Shown piece by piece: positions 8,832 to 17,456 of a stretch of DNA of 64,000 nt. A model generated the notes under the pieces. The model was not told the origin of the DNA. It saw nothing but the letters and a program-made list of their open reading frames with translations, and did not search any database. Source of the stretch: Micromonospora chalcea (GTDB taxonomy: Bacteria; Actinomycetota; Actinomycetes; Mycobacteriales; Micromonosporaceae); the NCBI RefSeq assembly GCF_002926165.1, contig NZ_MAGP01000067.1:47700-111699 (forward strand), written 5' to 3'. The translations under genes and the position numbers were made by a program. The first letter of the stretch is position 1. Each line of letters starts with the position of its first letter.

Positions 8832-10058
8832 TCAGGGGCGGGTGAAGACCAGCGCCACGTTGTGCCCGCCGAAGCCGAACGCGTTGTTCAGCGCCGCCGG
8901 GATCTCCATGTGCCGCGCCTTGTGCGCGGCGACGTCCAGGGTGAGGCCCTCGTCCGGGTCGTCCAGGTTGATCGTCGGCGGGATCACGCCGTCCCGGATG
9001 GCCAGGATGGTGGCGATCGACTCCAGCGCGCCTGCCGCGCCGAGCAGGTGCCCGGTCATCGACTTGGTGGCGGTGAGCACCGGGTGGTCGCCGACCGCCT
9101 GGCGCAGCGCGCCGATCTCCAGCATGTCCCCGACCGGGGTCGAGGTGGCGTGCGCGTTGACGTGCACGATGTCGGTACGGGCCACGTCCGCGTCGGCGAC
9201 CGCCCGGGCGATGGCCCGGATCGCGCCCTCGCCCTCGGCGTGCGGCTGCACGATGTCGTACGCGTCCGAGGTGATCCCCGCGCCGGCCAGGCGCGCGTAC
9301 ACCCGGGCGCCCCGGGCGGCGGCGTGGTCGGCGCGCTCCAGGATCACCACGCCCGCGCCCTCACCGAGGACGAAGCCGTCGCGACCGGAGTCCCACGGCC
9401 GGGAGGCCCGCTCCGGCTCGTCGTTGCGGGTCGACATGGCCCGCATCGAGCTGAAGCCGGCGATCGGCAGCGGGTGGATGACCGCCTCGGTGCCGCCGGC
9501 CACCACCACGTCGGCCCGGCCGGCGCGGATGATGTCCAGACCCAGCGCGATCGCCTCCGCGCCGGTCGCGCAGGCGCTGGCCACGGTGTGCACGCCGGCC
9601 TTGGCGCCCAGCTCCAGCCCGACCCAGGCGGCCGGACCGTTCGGCATCAGCATCGGGATGGTGTGCGGGGAGACCCGCCGCGGGCCCGACTTCTCCAGGA
9701 TGTCGTCCTGGGCGAGCAGGGTGGTGGCGCCGCCGATGCCCGAGCCGACGCTGACCGCCAGGCGCTCCGGGTCCGGCCCGGCCTCGGCCAGCCCGGCGTC
9801 GGCCCACGCCTGCCGGGCGGCGATGATGGCGATGGCCTCCGAGCGGTCCAGCCGGCGCAGCTTCACCCGGTCCAGCACCTCGGACGGGTCCACCGCCAGC
9901 TGGGCGGCGATCCGGACGGGCAGGTCCGCCGCCCACTCCTGGGTGAGCGCACTCACCCCGGAGCGGCCGGCGAGCATGGCGTCCCAGGTCGACGCGACGT
10001 CCCCGCCGAGCGGGGTCGTCGCGCCGAGCCCGGTGACGACGACGTCGGGACGACTCAT
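8832..10058 (-). CDS. fabF: 3-oxoacyl-[acyl-carrier-protein] synthase II
   Basis: A 408-residue KAS II that elongates acyl-ACP with malonyl-ACP in type II fatty acid synthesis. The active-site Cys is at about 163 in VASACATGAEA, with the two catalytic His in VNAHATSTPVGD and MTGHLLGAAG, and the C-terminal NNAFGFGGHNVALVF is typical. Its length is normal. The ATG at 10058 lies 2 bases after the acpP stop codon, so the two are almost certainly translated from one message. It is the last gene of the fab operon and is followed by the inverted GGGGCCC repeat. Confidence 0.96.
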   Translation of the reverse strand: MSRPDVVVTGLGATTPLGGDVASTWDAMLAGRSGVSALTQEWAADLPVRIAAQLAVDPSEVLDRVKLRRLDRSEAIAIIAARQAWADAGLAEAGPDPERLAVSVGSGIGGATTLLAQDDILEKSGPRRVSPHTIPMLMPNGPAAWVGLELGAKAGVHTVASACATGAEAIALGLDIIRAGRADVVVAGGTEAVIHPLPIAGFSSMRAMSTRNDEPERASRPWDSGRDGFVLGEGAGVVILERADHAAARGARVYARLAGAGITSDAYDIVQPHAEGEGAIRAIARAVADADVARTDIVHVNAHATSTPVGDMLEIGALRQAVGDHPVLTATKSMTGHLLGAAGALESIATILAIRDGVIPPTINLDDPDEGLTLDVAAHKARHMEIPAALNNAFGFGGHNVALVFTRP

Positions 10059-10060
10059 GA

Positions 10061-10300
10061 TCAGGACTGCGCCTCGATGTAGCTGACCGCGTCACCGACC
10101 GTCTTGAGGTTCTGCACCTCGTTGTCCGGGATCTTGACGCCGAACTTCTCCTCGGCCGCCACCACGACCTCCACCATGGAGAGCGAGTCGACGTCGAGGT
10201 CGTCGGTGAAGGACTTCCCCTCGGCCACGTCGTCCGGGTTCACCCCGGCAACCTCTTCGAGGATCTCGGCGAGGCCGGCGGTGATCTCGTCACGGGTCAT
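10061..10300 (-). CDS. acpP: Acyl carrier protein
   Basis: A 79-residue acidic helical protein. The phosphopantetheine attachment Ser is in DLDVDSLSMVEVV (Ser at about 39). It carries the growing acyl chain between the fab enzymes. It lies between fabH and fabF, as in other actinobacterial fas loci. The 83-base gap upstream includes a GC stem (CCGGTGACCGGCGTCGCCGG region) that could adjust relative expression. Confidence 0.96.
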   Translation of the reverse strand: MTRDEITAGLAEILEEVAGVNPDDVAEGKSFTDDLDVDSLSMVEVVVAAEEKFGVKIPDNEVQNLKTVGDAVSYIEAQS

Positions 10301-10383
10301 TACGGTTGGTTCCTCTCATCGGGGGTTACCGGTGACCGGCGTCGCCGGTCACGCGCCTCGGCGCGTTCGCGCCCGAGGGGGTC

Positions 10384-11328
10384 TCAGGGGCAGCGCACGA
10401 CCTGACCGGCGTAGGTCAGGCCGCCGCCGAAGCCGAACAGCAGGACCGGGGCGCCCGAGGGCACCTCGCGCCGCTCGACCAGCTTCGACAGGGCCAGCGG
10501 GATGCTCGCCGCCGACGTGTTGCCGGACTCGACGATGTCCTTGGCGATGATCGCGTCCGGAATGTTCAGCCGCTTCGCGATGCCGTCGATGATCCGGCCG
10601 TTGGCCTGGTGCGGCACGAACGCGGCCAGCTCCGACGGGGCCACGCCGGCCCGCTCGCAGGCCTGCAGCGCGAGCGGGGCCAGTGCGGTGGTGGCCCAGC
10701 GGAACACCGACTGCCCCTCCTGCGCGATGTACGGCTGCCAGCCCTCGATGCGTACCGCGTCGCTCTTCTCCGGCGCGGAGCCCCAGACCACCGGCCCGAT
10801 CCCGGCCGGCTCGTCGTCGGCGGTCGCGGTCACCACGGCCGCCCCGGCGCCGTCGGCGAAGATGATGCAGGTCGAGCGGTCGGTCCAGTCGGTGAAGTCG
10901 GAGAGCTTCTCGGCGCCGACGACGATCGCGTTGCGCGCCGCGCCGGCCCGGATCGCGTGGTCCACGGTACCCAGCCCGTACGCGAAGCCGGAGCAGGCGG
11001 TGTTGAGGTCGTACGCGGCCGGCGCGGTGACGCCGAGCTTCGCCGCGACCCGGCAGGCCACGTTGGGACTGCGGTCCACCGACGAGCAGGTGGCCACCAC
11101 GACCATGTCGATGTCGGCGGCGGTGAGGCCGGAGTTGGCGAGCGCCTTGCCGGCGGCGGCGGTGGCCATGTCGGCGACCGTCTCGTCGCCCGCGATCCGC
11201 CGGGTGGCGATGCCGACCCGGTCCCGGATCCATTCGTCGCTGGTGTCCACCATCTGCGCGATCTCGTCGTTCGTGACGACGCGGGAGGGCTGGTAGTGCC
11301 CCATCGCGACGATCCGGCTGCCGGCCAT
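10384..11328 (-). CDS. fabH: 3-oxoacyl-[acyl-carrier-protein] synthase III
   Basis: A 314-residue KAS III that starts fatty acid synthesis by condensing acyl-CoA with malonyl-ACP. The catalytic triad is visible as Cys about 112 in LNTACSGFAYG, His in FVPHQANGRI and Asn in ESGNTSAASIPLAL. ATG at 11328 directly abuts the fabD stop, implying translational coupling. Actinobacterial FabH enzymes usually prefer branched primers, which would supply iso/anteiso fatty acids; the preference cannot be read from this sequence. Confidence 0.96.
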   Translation of the reverse strand: MAGSRIVAMGHYQPSRVVTNDEIAQMVDTSDEWIRDRVGIATRRIAGDETVADMATAAAGKALANSGLTAADIDMVVVATCSSVDRSPNVACRVAAKLGVTAPAAYDLNTACSGFAYGLGTVDHAIRAGAARNAIVVGAEKLSDFTDWTDRSTCIIFADGAGAAVVTATADDEPAGIGPVVWGSAPEKSDAVRIEGWQPYIAQEGQSVFRWATTALAPLALQACERAGVAPSELAAFVPHQANGRIIDGIAKRLNIPDAIIAKDIVESGNTSAASIPLALSKLVERREVPSGAPVLLFGFGGGLTYAGQVVRCP

Positions 11329-12498
11329 TTAGTGCGTTCCTCCGATGCGGACGAGGGGCTGGCCCGGGGCGACCGGGTCGTCGTGGTGCGCGAGCCACTC
11401 GGTGAGCAGCCCGTTGTCGTGTGCGGTCACCTCGACCGGCCCCTGCGCTCCGGTGACGTGGCCGAGGACCTGGCCGGCGCGTACCCCGGCGCCCACCGTC
11501 GCCTCGGCCGCCCGGGCGAGGCGGCCGGCGGCGGGGGAGACGACCACCCGGAACCACGGCGTGTACGGGCGGGCGGCGGGACCGGCGTGCCGGGCGACCA
11601 GCCGCCGCGCGGCGGGCAGGTCGGCGGGGGTGTTCAGGGTGACGATCTCGGGCGCGCCCTCGCCCTTGAGTTCCCGCTTGACCAGTCCGGCGAGGGTGCC
11701 GGCGGGCGGCAGCTCGATCACGCCGGTGACCCCGAGGTCGGCCAGCGTACGCATGCACAGGTCCCAGCGGACCGGGGCGGTGACCTGCCGGACCAGCCGC
11801 TGCAGCGTCTCCGGGCCGTGCCCGACCGGCGCGCCGTCGAGGTTGGACAGCAGGATCCGGGCCGGGGCGGAGGCGGTGACACCGGCGGCGACGGCGGCCA
11901 GCGCGGCCTCGGCCGGCGCCATGTACGGCGTGTGGAACGCGCCGGCCACCTGGAGCCGGATGATCCGGGTGCGGGCCGGCGGTTCGGCGGCGAGCTTGTC
12001 CAGCCCGTCGATCGCGCCGGCGGCCACGATCTGACCGGCGCCGTTGCGGTTGGCCGGGTGCAGCCCGTGGGACTGGAGCGCGGCGAGCACCTCGTCCGGG
12101 TCACCGCCGAGCACCGCGGCCATCCCGGTCGGTTCCAGCGCGCAGGCCGCGGCCATCTCGTGTCCGCGTACGCCGGCGAGCGTCACGGCGGCCTCGGCCG
12201 GCAGTACCCCGGCCAGGGCGGCGGTGCCCAGCTCACCCACGCTGTGCCCGGCGACCAGCGCGACGTCGTGCATCGGCAGGTGCTCGGCGGCGAGCAGCGC
12301 GGCGGCGACCAGCAGCGGCTGGGTACGGGCGGTGTCCTTGATCTCGTCCGCGTCCGCCCGGGTGCCCAAATGGATCAGGTCCACCCCGGCCAGGGCCGAC
12401 CACCAGCGCAGGCGCGCCTCGACACCGTCGAGGTCGAGCCACGGAGCGAGGAAGCCGGGCTTCTGCGAACCCTGTCCCGGGGAGAGTACGGCGAGCAC
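11329..12498 (-). CDS. fabD: Malonyl-CoA:ACP transacylase with a C-terminal lipoyl/biotinyl-like domain
   Basis: Residues 1-300 are an acyltransferase domain: GQGSQ near the start, nucleophile Ser 86 in GHSVGE and catalytic His 189 in AGAFHTPYM. It loads malonyl groups onto ACP. At 389 residues it is about 75 longer than a usual FabD; residues 315-389 form an all-beta stretch with WFRVVVSPAAGRL and VTAHDNGLLTEW followed by VAPGQPLVRIGG, the layout of a lipoyl/biotinyl-like barrel. The hairpin Lys that would carry the cofactor is replaced by HDNG (360-363), so it is probably not modified. Start GTG 12498 has no clear ribosome binding site. It is the first gene of the operon, downstream of fasR. 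Confidence 0.92.
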   Translation of the reverse strand: MLAVLSPGQGSQKPGFLAPWLDLDGVEARLRWWSALAGVDLIHLGTRADADEIKDTARTQPLLVAAALLAAEHLPMHDVALVAGHSVGELGTAALAGVLPAEAAVTLAGVRGHEMAAACALEPTGMAAVLGGDPDEVLAALQSHGLHPANRNGAGQIVAAGAIDGLDKLAAEPPARTRIIRLQVAGAFHTPYMAPAEAALAAVAAGVTASAPARILLSNLDGAPVGHGPETLQRLVRQVTAPVRWDLCMRTLADLGVTGVIELPPAGTLAGLVKRELKGEGAPEIVTLNTPADLPAARRLVARHAGPAARPYTPWFRVVVSPAAGRLARAAEATVGAGVRAGQVLGHVTGAQGPVEVTAHDNGLLTEWLAHHDDPVAPGQPLVRIGGTH

Positions 12499-12596
12499 GT
12501 GTACGACTCTGACGGATACTCGCGGGTCGCGCTGTAACGCACGGCACGAAACCGCACTAGAACCTTTGGAGGAAACCTACAAAAATCGGTGGGCGG
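12499..12596 (-). promoter_or_regulatory. fasR-fabD intergenic region, candidate operon promoter
   Basis: The 98 bases between fasR and fabD contain an AT-richer block (about 12555-12586) with a direct AACCT repeat at 12561-12565 and 12574-12578 on the plus strand. In Streptomyces the PucR-type regulator FasR activates this operon from the matching position, so this is the natural place for its binding site; the exact site is not proven by the sequence. Confidence 0.35.
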
Positions 12597-13796
12597 TCAT
12601 CGCCGGTCGGAGACCCCCGGTACCACCGGGTCGAGCCTACCCACAGTCAGCGCCACCTGCAGCGCGAAGGCGTCGCGCGGGGCCAGCGGCGAGAAGGCGG
12701 TCACCTCGGCGATCCGCTTCAGGCGGTAGCGCACGGTGTTCGGGTGCACGAAGAGCGCCCGGGCGGCGCTCTCCAGCGTGCCACCGGCGGCGAAGAACGC
12801 GTCCAGCGTCTCCAGCAGCTCGCCGCCGGAGCGGGCCAGTGCCGCGTACACGTCGTGGCGCAACCGGCGGCGGGCCTCGGTGTCGCCGGCCAGCGCCCGT
12901 TCCGGCAGCAACTCGTCCGCGGCGACCGGGCACGGCGCGGTCGGCCAGGCCGGCGCGGCCCGGAAGCCGGCCAGCGCGGCCCGCGCCGACTCGGTGGCCT
13001 CGTCCAGGCTGGGCACCGCCGGGCCGACCACCACCGGCCCCTCACCGAAGGCGGTACGCAGCTTCTCCGTGGCCGCCACCGGGTCGGCCGCCCCGCCCAG
13101 CACGATGACCAGCCGGTCGCCGTGCACGCCGCCGATCACCTCGACGCCGATCCGCCGGGCCTGCCGGTAGACGGTGTGCAGCACGGCGGCCACCTCGCCG
13201 CCGGGGGAACGGCCGACCGCCACCGCGACCGGTGGGGCGTCCGTCCAGCCGAGCGCGGCGGCCCGGCTGGCCAGCACGTCCGGGGAGTCGCCGCGCAGCA
13301 ACGCGTCGACCAGGAGCGCCTGCAACCGGGCGTCCCAGGAGCCGCGGCTCTCGGCGGCCCGGGCGTAGACCCGCGCGGCGGCGAACGCGATCTCCCGGGA
13401 GAAGCGCAGCACCGCCTCCCGCAGCGACTGCTCCTCGCCCGGCACGGCCAGCTCCGACACCTGCTCCTCGACCACGTCGATGGTCACCTTGATCAGCGCC
13501 ACGGTCTGCTGGAGGCTGATCGAGCGGGCCAGCGCCTGCGGCGCGGCGGCGAAGACCTCGTCCGACACCTCCTGGGTGCGGTCGGTGGCGCCGCCACCCT
13601 GGCGCAGCCACTGCACCAGTGACCGCACGCCGGCCTGGGCCACGAGCATGACCCAGGAGCGCTGGTCGGCGGGCAGGTCGCGGAACCAGGGCAGTGTCTC
13701 GTCCATCCGGGCCACGCTGGCGGTGGCCAGGCCGCCCGCCGCCCGTTCGATACGGCGCAGCGTCGCCGACGTCTCCGTGCCGCCCGGTTCGCTCAC
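12597..13796 (-). CDS. fasR: PucR-family activator of fatty acid synthesis, FasR-like
   Basis: A 399-residue regulator. The N-terminal three-quarters has a helical/GGDEF-like sensory region (for example LLVDALLRGDSPDVLASRAAALGW, and VIVLGGAADP), and the C-terminus carries the PucR helix-turn-helix: LFVHPNTVRYRLKRIAEVT. Its position immediately upstream of fabD-fabH-acpP-fabF matches FasR of Streptomyces coelicolor and other actinobacteria, where it binds acyl-CoA-type ligands and activates the operon. GTG 13796 is chosen because conservation begins there; the ribosome binding site is weak. Confidence 0.9.
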   Translation of the reverse strand: MSEPGGTETSATLRRIERAAGGLATASVARMDETLPWFRDLPADQRSWVMLVAQAGVRSLVQWLRQGGGATDRTQEVSDEVFAAAPQALARSISLQQTVALIKVTIDVVEEQVSELAVPGEEQSLREAVLRFSREIAFAAARVYARAAESRGSWDARLQALLVDALLRGDSPDVLASRAAALGWTDAPPVAVAVGRSPGGEVAAVLHTVYRQARRIGVEVIGGVHGDRLVIVLGGAADPVAATEKLRTAFGEGPVVVGPAVPSLDEATESARAALAGFRAAPAWPTAPCPVAADELLPERALAGDTEARRRLRHDVYAALARSGGELLETLDAFFAAGGTLESAARALFVHPNTVRYRLKRIAEVTAFSPLAPRDAFALQVALTVGRLDPVVPGVSDRR

Positions 13797-13971
13797 CGCA
13801 CCAGCCTGACATGCGCTGAGCAGCGGTTCCACTCCGAGGTGGCGGCTTCGCCGTGGCGTGACGATCTCCACCGGTACGCGCTGGCGATCTTGTCCGGGTG
13901 GGCCAGTACGGTGTCAGGGCGCGCCCGGGCTGTTCCGGCGGGCGCGCGAGGGCGACGGTGAGGAGGCCGGG

Positions 13972-14301
13972 ATGGCGCAGGGGGAGGCCGAGCACGGTTG
14001 CGCCCAGGGCGAGCCGTGCCGGCGTGGCCACGACCAGCCGGTCACGGCCACGCACCCGCGTCGGCCGTGCCTGCACCACCGGGGCGAGCAGGCCGTCGGC
14101 CGGGCCGCGGAGCGCGCCGAGGACGAGCCGGCGGTGCCCCGTCAGCGGGCCGCCGAGCCGGCGCATCTCGCGGACGAGGCGTCGCCGGAGCAGGGTTGTC
14201 GCAGCGACCTGGCGGGCTGGGCGGGCGCCCACCGCCACGGCGCGGTACGCCCGCGCAACCGTACGGTCCGCCGGGAGCGCCCGCCGCGTCGCTGGTGCTG
14301 A
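13972..14301 (+). CDS. Small Cys/His-rich protein of unknown function
   Basis: A 109-residue reading frame whose ATG follows a perfect AGGAGG at 5-base spacing, with over 90 percent G or C in third codon positions, so I call it real although it is short. The N-terminal third has HGCAQGEPCRRGHD and HPRRPCLHH, a cluster of Cys and His that could bind zinc; the rest is charged and rich in Glu, Arg and Ala, ending RWC. I do not recognise the family. It sits neatly between fasR (divergent) and the secreted protein at 14346 (convergent). The long leftward ORF covering the same DNA is a codon-bias shadow. Confidence 0.62.
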   Translation: MAQGEAEHGCAQGEPCRRGHDQPVTATHPRRPCLHHRGEQAVGRAAERAEDEPAVPRQRAAEPAHLADEASPEQGCRSDLAGWAGAHRHGAVRPRNRTVRRERPPRRWC

Positions 14302-14345
14302 CGCGGAGCCGGGCGGGTTGACGCCGACGCGGTGTCGGGCCGGGC

Positions 14346-15014
14346 TCAGCGGGTGCGGCGGCGCACCAGCAGCGCGATGCCGGCGAGCCCGGCGGTGATG
14401 ACCAGCACGACGCCCACGTTGAGCAGCAGCAGCCGCTGGAGTTCGCCGAGGGCGGTGTCGAGTTCGCCCACCGGGTCGAGCGCCTCCTCCGGCAGTACCC
14501 GCTCGCCGCCGCCGATGCCACCGGCGAGCGTGTCGAACTGCGCCGGCAACGGCACGCCTACCGAGCGCAGCGTCTCCGGCATGTTGAGCCGCCCGAGGAA
14601 CCAGCCCGCGCGGAGGTTGCTCCGGTCCGGCTGCTTCGCCGGCCGGTAGACCCGCGGGCCGCCCTTGGCCAGGGGAAAGAGGTCGTAGGTGCGCTGCGGA
14701 CCGGCGGCGACGTGCACCACCACCGTGTACTTCGGACCGAGGTCCGCGGCGGCCGGGCCGCCCGGCTGGCCGGTCGCGCCCAGCCACTTGATCTGGTCGA
14801 TCACCAGGTGGACGTCGGCCGACCGGCTGTCGGTGCGCAGCCGCAGCGGCTCGTCGAGCTTGTCGCCGGTGATGTCGACGCCGGTCGGGGCGGGCGCGGG
14901 CGTCGGTTTCGGGGCGGCGTGGGCCGCCGTCGCGCCGGTCAGAGCCAGTGTGCACGCGAGGGCCGCCATCGTCCCGGTCACGGCGATCAGCAGCCGTCTC
15001 ACCTTCCGGATCAT
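14346..15014 (-). CDS. Secreted, membrane-anchored protein of unknown function
   Basis: A 222-residue protein with an N-terminal signal peptide (about residues 1-33, ending HAAPK), a Pro-rich spacer, an extracytoplasmic domain of about 150 residues and a C-terminal transmembrane helix (LLLLNVGVVLVITAGLAGIALLV) ending in RRRTR. The topology resembles a sortase-like or cell-surface anchor but there is no LPXTG motif. ATG 15014 has GGAGGCGG about 6 bases upstream. It is divergent from the CopC-like gene, which has the same signal/domain/helix plan; the two may share a regulatory region. Confidence 0.78.
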   Translation of the reverse strand: MIRKVRRLLIAVTGTMAALACTLALTGATAAHAAPKPTPAPAPTGVDITGDKLDEPLRLRTDSRSADVHLVIDQIKWLGATGQPGGPAAADLGPKYTVVVHVAAGPQRTYDLFPLAKGGPRVYRPAKQPDRSNLRAGWFLGRLNMPETLRSVGVPLPAQFDTLAGGIGGGERVLPEEALDPVGELDTALGELQRLLLLNVGVVLVITAGLAGIALLVRRRTR

Positions 15015-15205
15015 CGCCGCCTCCTCGCCCCGTTCGATGGCTGGCTTCCGCTGCAGTCACACTGGACCGGTGTCCACCACAAAGACTCCGCAGAACGGCG
15101 CTCGGTTGCAGCAGGTGGAAGAGTATTTGGAACTATTTGCGAGCTGAGACCGACCAACGAGCGGTCGATGATCATCGGCCGGATCTTACCCGGACGGAGG
15201 GAACC

Positions 15206-15796
15206 ATGGGGGGCAGGGTCGCCCGTACGGCGCGTACCTGGGTGGTGGTGCTCGGGGTGGTGGCGGCGTTCGCGCCGCTGCCGGCCGCGCCGGCCGCCGC
15301 GCACAACTCGCTGACCGGCAGCGATCCGCGCGACGGGGCCCGGCTGGCCGCCGCGCCGGAGCGGATCGAGCTGCGGTTCCTGGCCACGCCGAAGGAAGCC
15401 ACGACCGAGGTCACCGTCACCGGGCCGGACAACGTGGCCGCTGCCGGCGGCGCGCCGACCTTCTCCGGCAAGCGGGTGACCGTGCCGTTCCGGCCGGGCG
15501 CGGCCGGGCTCTACATCGTCACCTACCGGCTGGCCTCCGACGACGGCCATCCGATCAAGGGGGAGATCCGGTTCACCCTGACCACCGGCACCCCCGCCGA
15601 GGCGCCGTCGGCGAGCGCGCCGCCCACGAGTGCCGCGCCCGCCGCGCCTACCAGCGCGGCGCCGAGCCCGACCCCGGCCGCCGCCGAGGCGGACGACGAC
15701 GGGGGTACGGGCTGGCTGTGGGCGGCCGGCGCGGTGGTGGTGCTGGCCGCTCTGGGCGGCGGGCTGCTGCTGCGCCGCCGGGCCGCCCGCCGCTGA
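15206..15796 (+). CDS. CopC-domain copper-binding protein, membrane anchored
   Basis: A 196-residue protein with a signal peptide ending PAAAHNSL, so that a His lies at or next to the mature N-terminus, as needed for the Cu(II) site of CopC. The CopC domain (about 30-130) contains SDPRDGARLAAAPERIELRF and LASDDGHPIKGEIRFTL, whose Asp and His complete the site. A Pro/Ala/Ser linker and a C-terminal helix with a basic tail anchor it to the membrane. Likely role: binding or delivering copper outside the cell. No CopD domain is fused or adjacent. ATG 15206 follows GGAGGGAACC. Confidence 0.87.
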   Translation: MGGRVARTARTWVVVLGVVAAFAPLPAAPAAAHNSLTGSDPRDGARLAAAPERIELRFLATPKEATTEVTVTGPDNVAAAGGAPTFSGKRVTVPFRPGAAGLYIVTYRLASDDGHPIKGEIRFTLTTGTPAEAPSASAPPTSAAPAAPTSAAPSPTPAAAEADDDGGTGWLWAAGAVVVLAALGGGLLLRRRAARR

Positions 15797-15873
15797 CGCC
15801 GGCCGGTCAGCGGGAGCCGGCTCGCGGGGAACACTCCGCGTGACGCGGCCGGCGCAACGATCGCCGAAAACGC

Positions 15874-15911
15874 ATATGCCTCTGAGTCATAATCATGACT
15901 CAGAGGCATAT
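15874..15911. repeat. 38-bp AT-rich palindrome, copy 1
   Basis: A perfect 17-bp inverted repeat (ATATGCCTCTGAGTCAT, loop AATC, complement) followed by CGCTCG, in sharp contrast with the GC-rich surroundings. It lies between the convergent copC-like and gltX genes. A sister element with the same length, a related arm and the same CGCTCG flank is at 36641-36678. Confidence 0.85.
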
Positions 15912-15972
15912 CGCTCGACAGGGTTACCTTCTCCCGGCCACGACACGCCCGGGCCGTCGGCGGGCCTGCCGC

Positions 15973-17382
15973 TCAGACCAGGCGTACGCGGGCGGCGCGC
16001 AGCCGGGTCAGCGTACGGTCGCGGCCGAGCACCTCCAGCGACTCGAACAGCGGCAGCCCGACGGTGCGGCCGGTGACCGCGACCCGTACCGGCGCCTGCG
16101 CCTTGCCCAGCTTCAGCCCGCGCTCCGCGCCGACCGCCTCCAGCGTGGCCTTCAGCGACTCGGCGTCCCAGGACTCCAGCGCCTCGAACGCGACGATCGC
16201 CGCGTCCAGCAGGTCGGCCGCGCCCTCCTTCATCGCCTTCGCCCACGCCGCCTCGTCGATCAGCGGGTCGGCCAGGAAGAGGAAGTCGACGTTCGGCACG
16301 ATCTCGCTGAGCACCGCGATCCGGGTCTGCGCCAGCGGAGCCACCGCCGCGAACGCGGCCGGGTCGAACTCCTCGGGCTGCCACGGCGGCGGGGCGATGG
16401 TGTCGGTGCCGGTGAGCCACGGCTGGCAGGCGGCGACGAAGTCCTCCACCGGCAGCGCCCGGATGTAGTCGCCGTTGAACGCGCGCAGCTTCTTCTCGTC
16501 GAAGAACGCGGGGGACGGGTTGACCTCGTCCAGCCGGAACTCCTCCTCGATCACCGACCAGGGCACGATCTCCCGGTCGCCCGACGGTGCCCAGCCCAGC
16601 AGCATCAGGTAGTTGCGCATCGCGTCGGCGAGGTAGCCCTCGTCCCGGTACGCCTCCAGCGCGACCTTGTCCCGCCGCTTGGACAGCTTCTGCCGCTTCT
16701 CGTTCACCACCACCGGCACGTGCGCCCAGATCGGCGGCTTGACCCCGAGCGCGTCCCACAGCAGCTGCTGCTTCGGGGTGTTCGGCAGGTGCTCCTCGGC
16801 CCGGATCACGTGGGTGATCCCCATCGACATGTCGTCGACCACGTTGGCCAGCAGGAACACCGGGGAGCCGTCGCCGCGGGCGATGACGAAGTCCTCGATC
16901 AGCTTGTTCTCGAACGTCGGCTCGCCGCGCACCAGGTCGACCACCACGGTCTCGCCCTCGTCCGGCGTACGGAAGCGCAGCGCCCGGCCCTCGCCCGGCC
17001 CCAGGCCGCGGTCGCGGCAGAAGCCGTCGTAGCCGCGCTGCTGCGGCCCGGTACGCGCCTGCACGTCCTCGCGGGTGCAGTCGCAGTAGTAGGCCCGGCC
17101 GCCCTCGTACAGCCGCTGCGCGGCGGCCCGGTGCTCGCCGGCGTACGAGGACTGGAAGTACGGACCCTCGTAGCTGCCCCGCGCGATGCCGATCCACTCC
17201 AGCGCGGACAGGATGCCCTCGGTCCACTCGGGCTTGTTGCGGGCCGCGTCGGTGTCCTCGATGCGCAGCACGAACACCCCGCCCTGCTGCTTGGCGAAGA
17301 TCCAGTTCTGCAGCGCCGAGCGGGCGCCGCCGACGTGGAACATACCGGTCGGGGAGGGGGCGAAGCGTACACGTACCGTCAC
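15973..17382 (-). CDS. gltX: Glutamyl-tRNA synthetase
   Basis: A 469-residue class I synthetase that charges tRNA-Glu; actinobacteria usually lack GlnRS, so it probably also makes Glu-tRNA-Gln for the amidotransferase. The HIGH-type motif is [13 protein letters not shown] (residues 7-19), and the KMSKS-type loop is [11 protein letters not shown]. The C-terminal anticodon-binding helices are present and the length is normal. GTG 17382 follows GGGGGAC; the residues before it in the open frame are unconserved. Confidence 0.96.
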   Translation of the reverse strand: MTVRVRFAPSPTGMFHVGGARSALQNWIFAKQQGGVFVLRIEDTDAARNKPEWTEGILSALEWIGIARGSYEGPYFQSSYAGEHRAAAQRLYEGGRAYYCDCTREDVQARTGPQQRGYDGFCRDRGLGPGEGRALRFRTPDEGETVVVDLVRGEPTFENKLIEDFVIARGDGSPVFLLANVVDDMSMGITHVIRAEEHLPNTPKQQLLWDALGVKPPIWAHVPVVVNEKRQKLSKRRDKVALEAYRDEGYLADAMRNYLMLLGWAPSGDREIVPWSVIEEEFRLDEVNPSPAFFDEKKLRAFNGDYIRALPVEDFVAACQPWLTGTDTIAPPPWQPEEFDPAAFAAVAPLAQTRIAVLSEIVPNVDFLFLADPLIDEAAWAKAMKEGAADLLDAAIVAFEALESWDAESLKATLEAVGAERGLKLGKAQAPVRVAVTGRTVGLPLFESLEVLGRDRTLTRLRAARVRLV

Positions 17383-17414
17383 GTCCCCCAGCCTACGGCG
17401 GGCCGCCACCGAGA

Positions 17415-17436
17415 AAGGAAGGGCCCCTTCTTAACA
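17415..17436. repeat. GGGGCCC-family repeat, single half copy
   Basis: A single unit (AAGGAAGGGGCCC-type core reading AAGGAAGGGCCCCTTCTTAA) lies just after the MFS transporter stop and before the gltX start. It is about half the size of the paired copies. Confidence 0.8.
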
Positions 17437-17456
17437 AGCGCGGCAGCCGGCGGGCG

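Noticed and set aside
8832..12498. Polyketide biosynthesis cluster
   Set aside because: The ketosynthase, ACP and acyltransferase genes have the primary-metabolism fab order and a FasR-type regulator; no modular synthase or tailoring enzymes are present.
13042..15060. 672-codon leftward open frame over fasR and its neighbours
   Set aside because: Arg/Gly-rich shadow of genes in other frames, no ribosome binding site and no domain.
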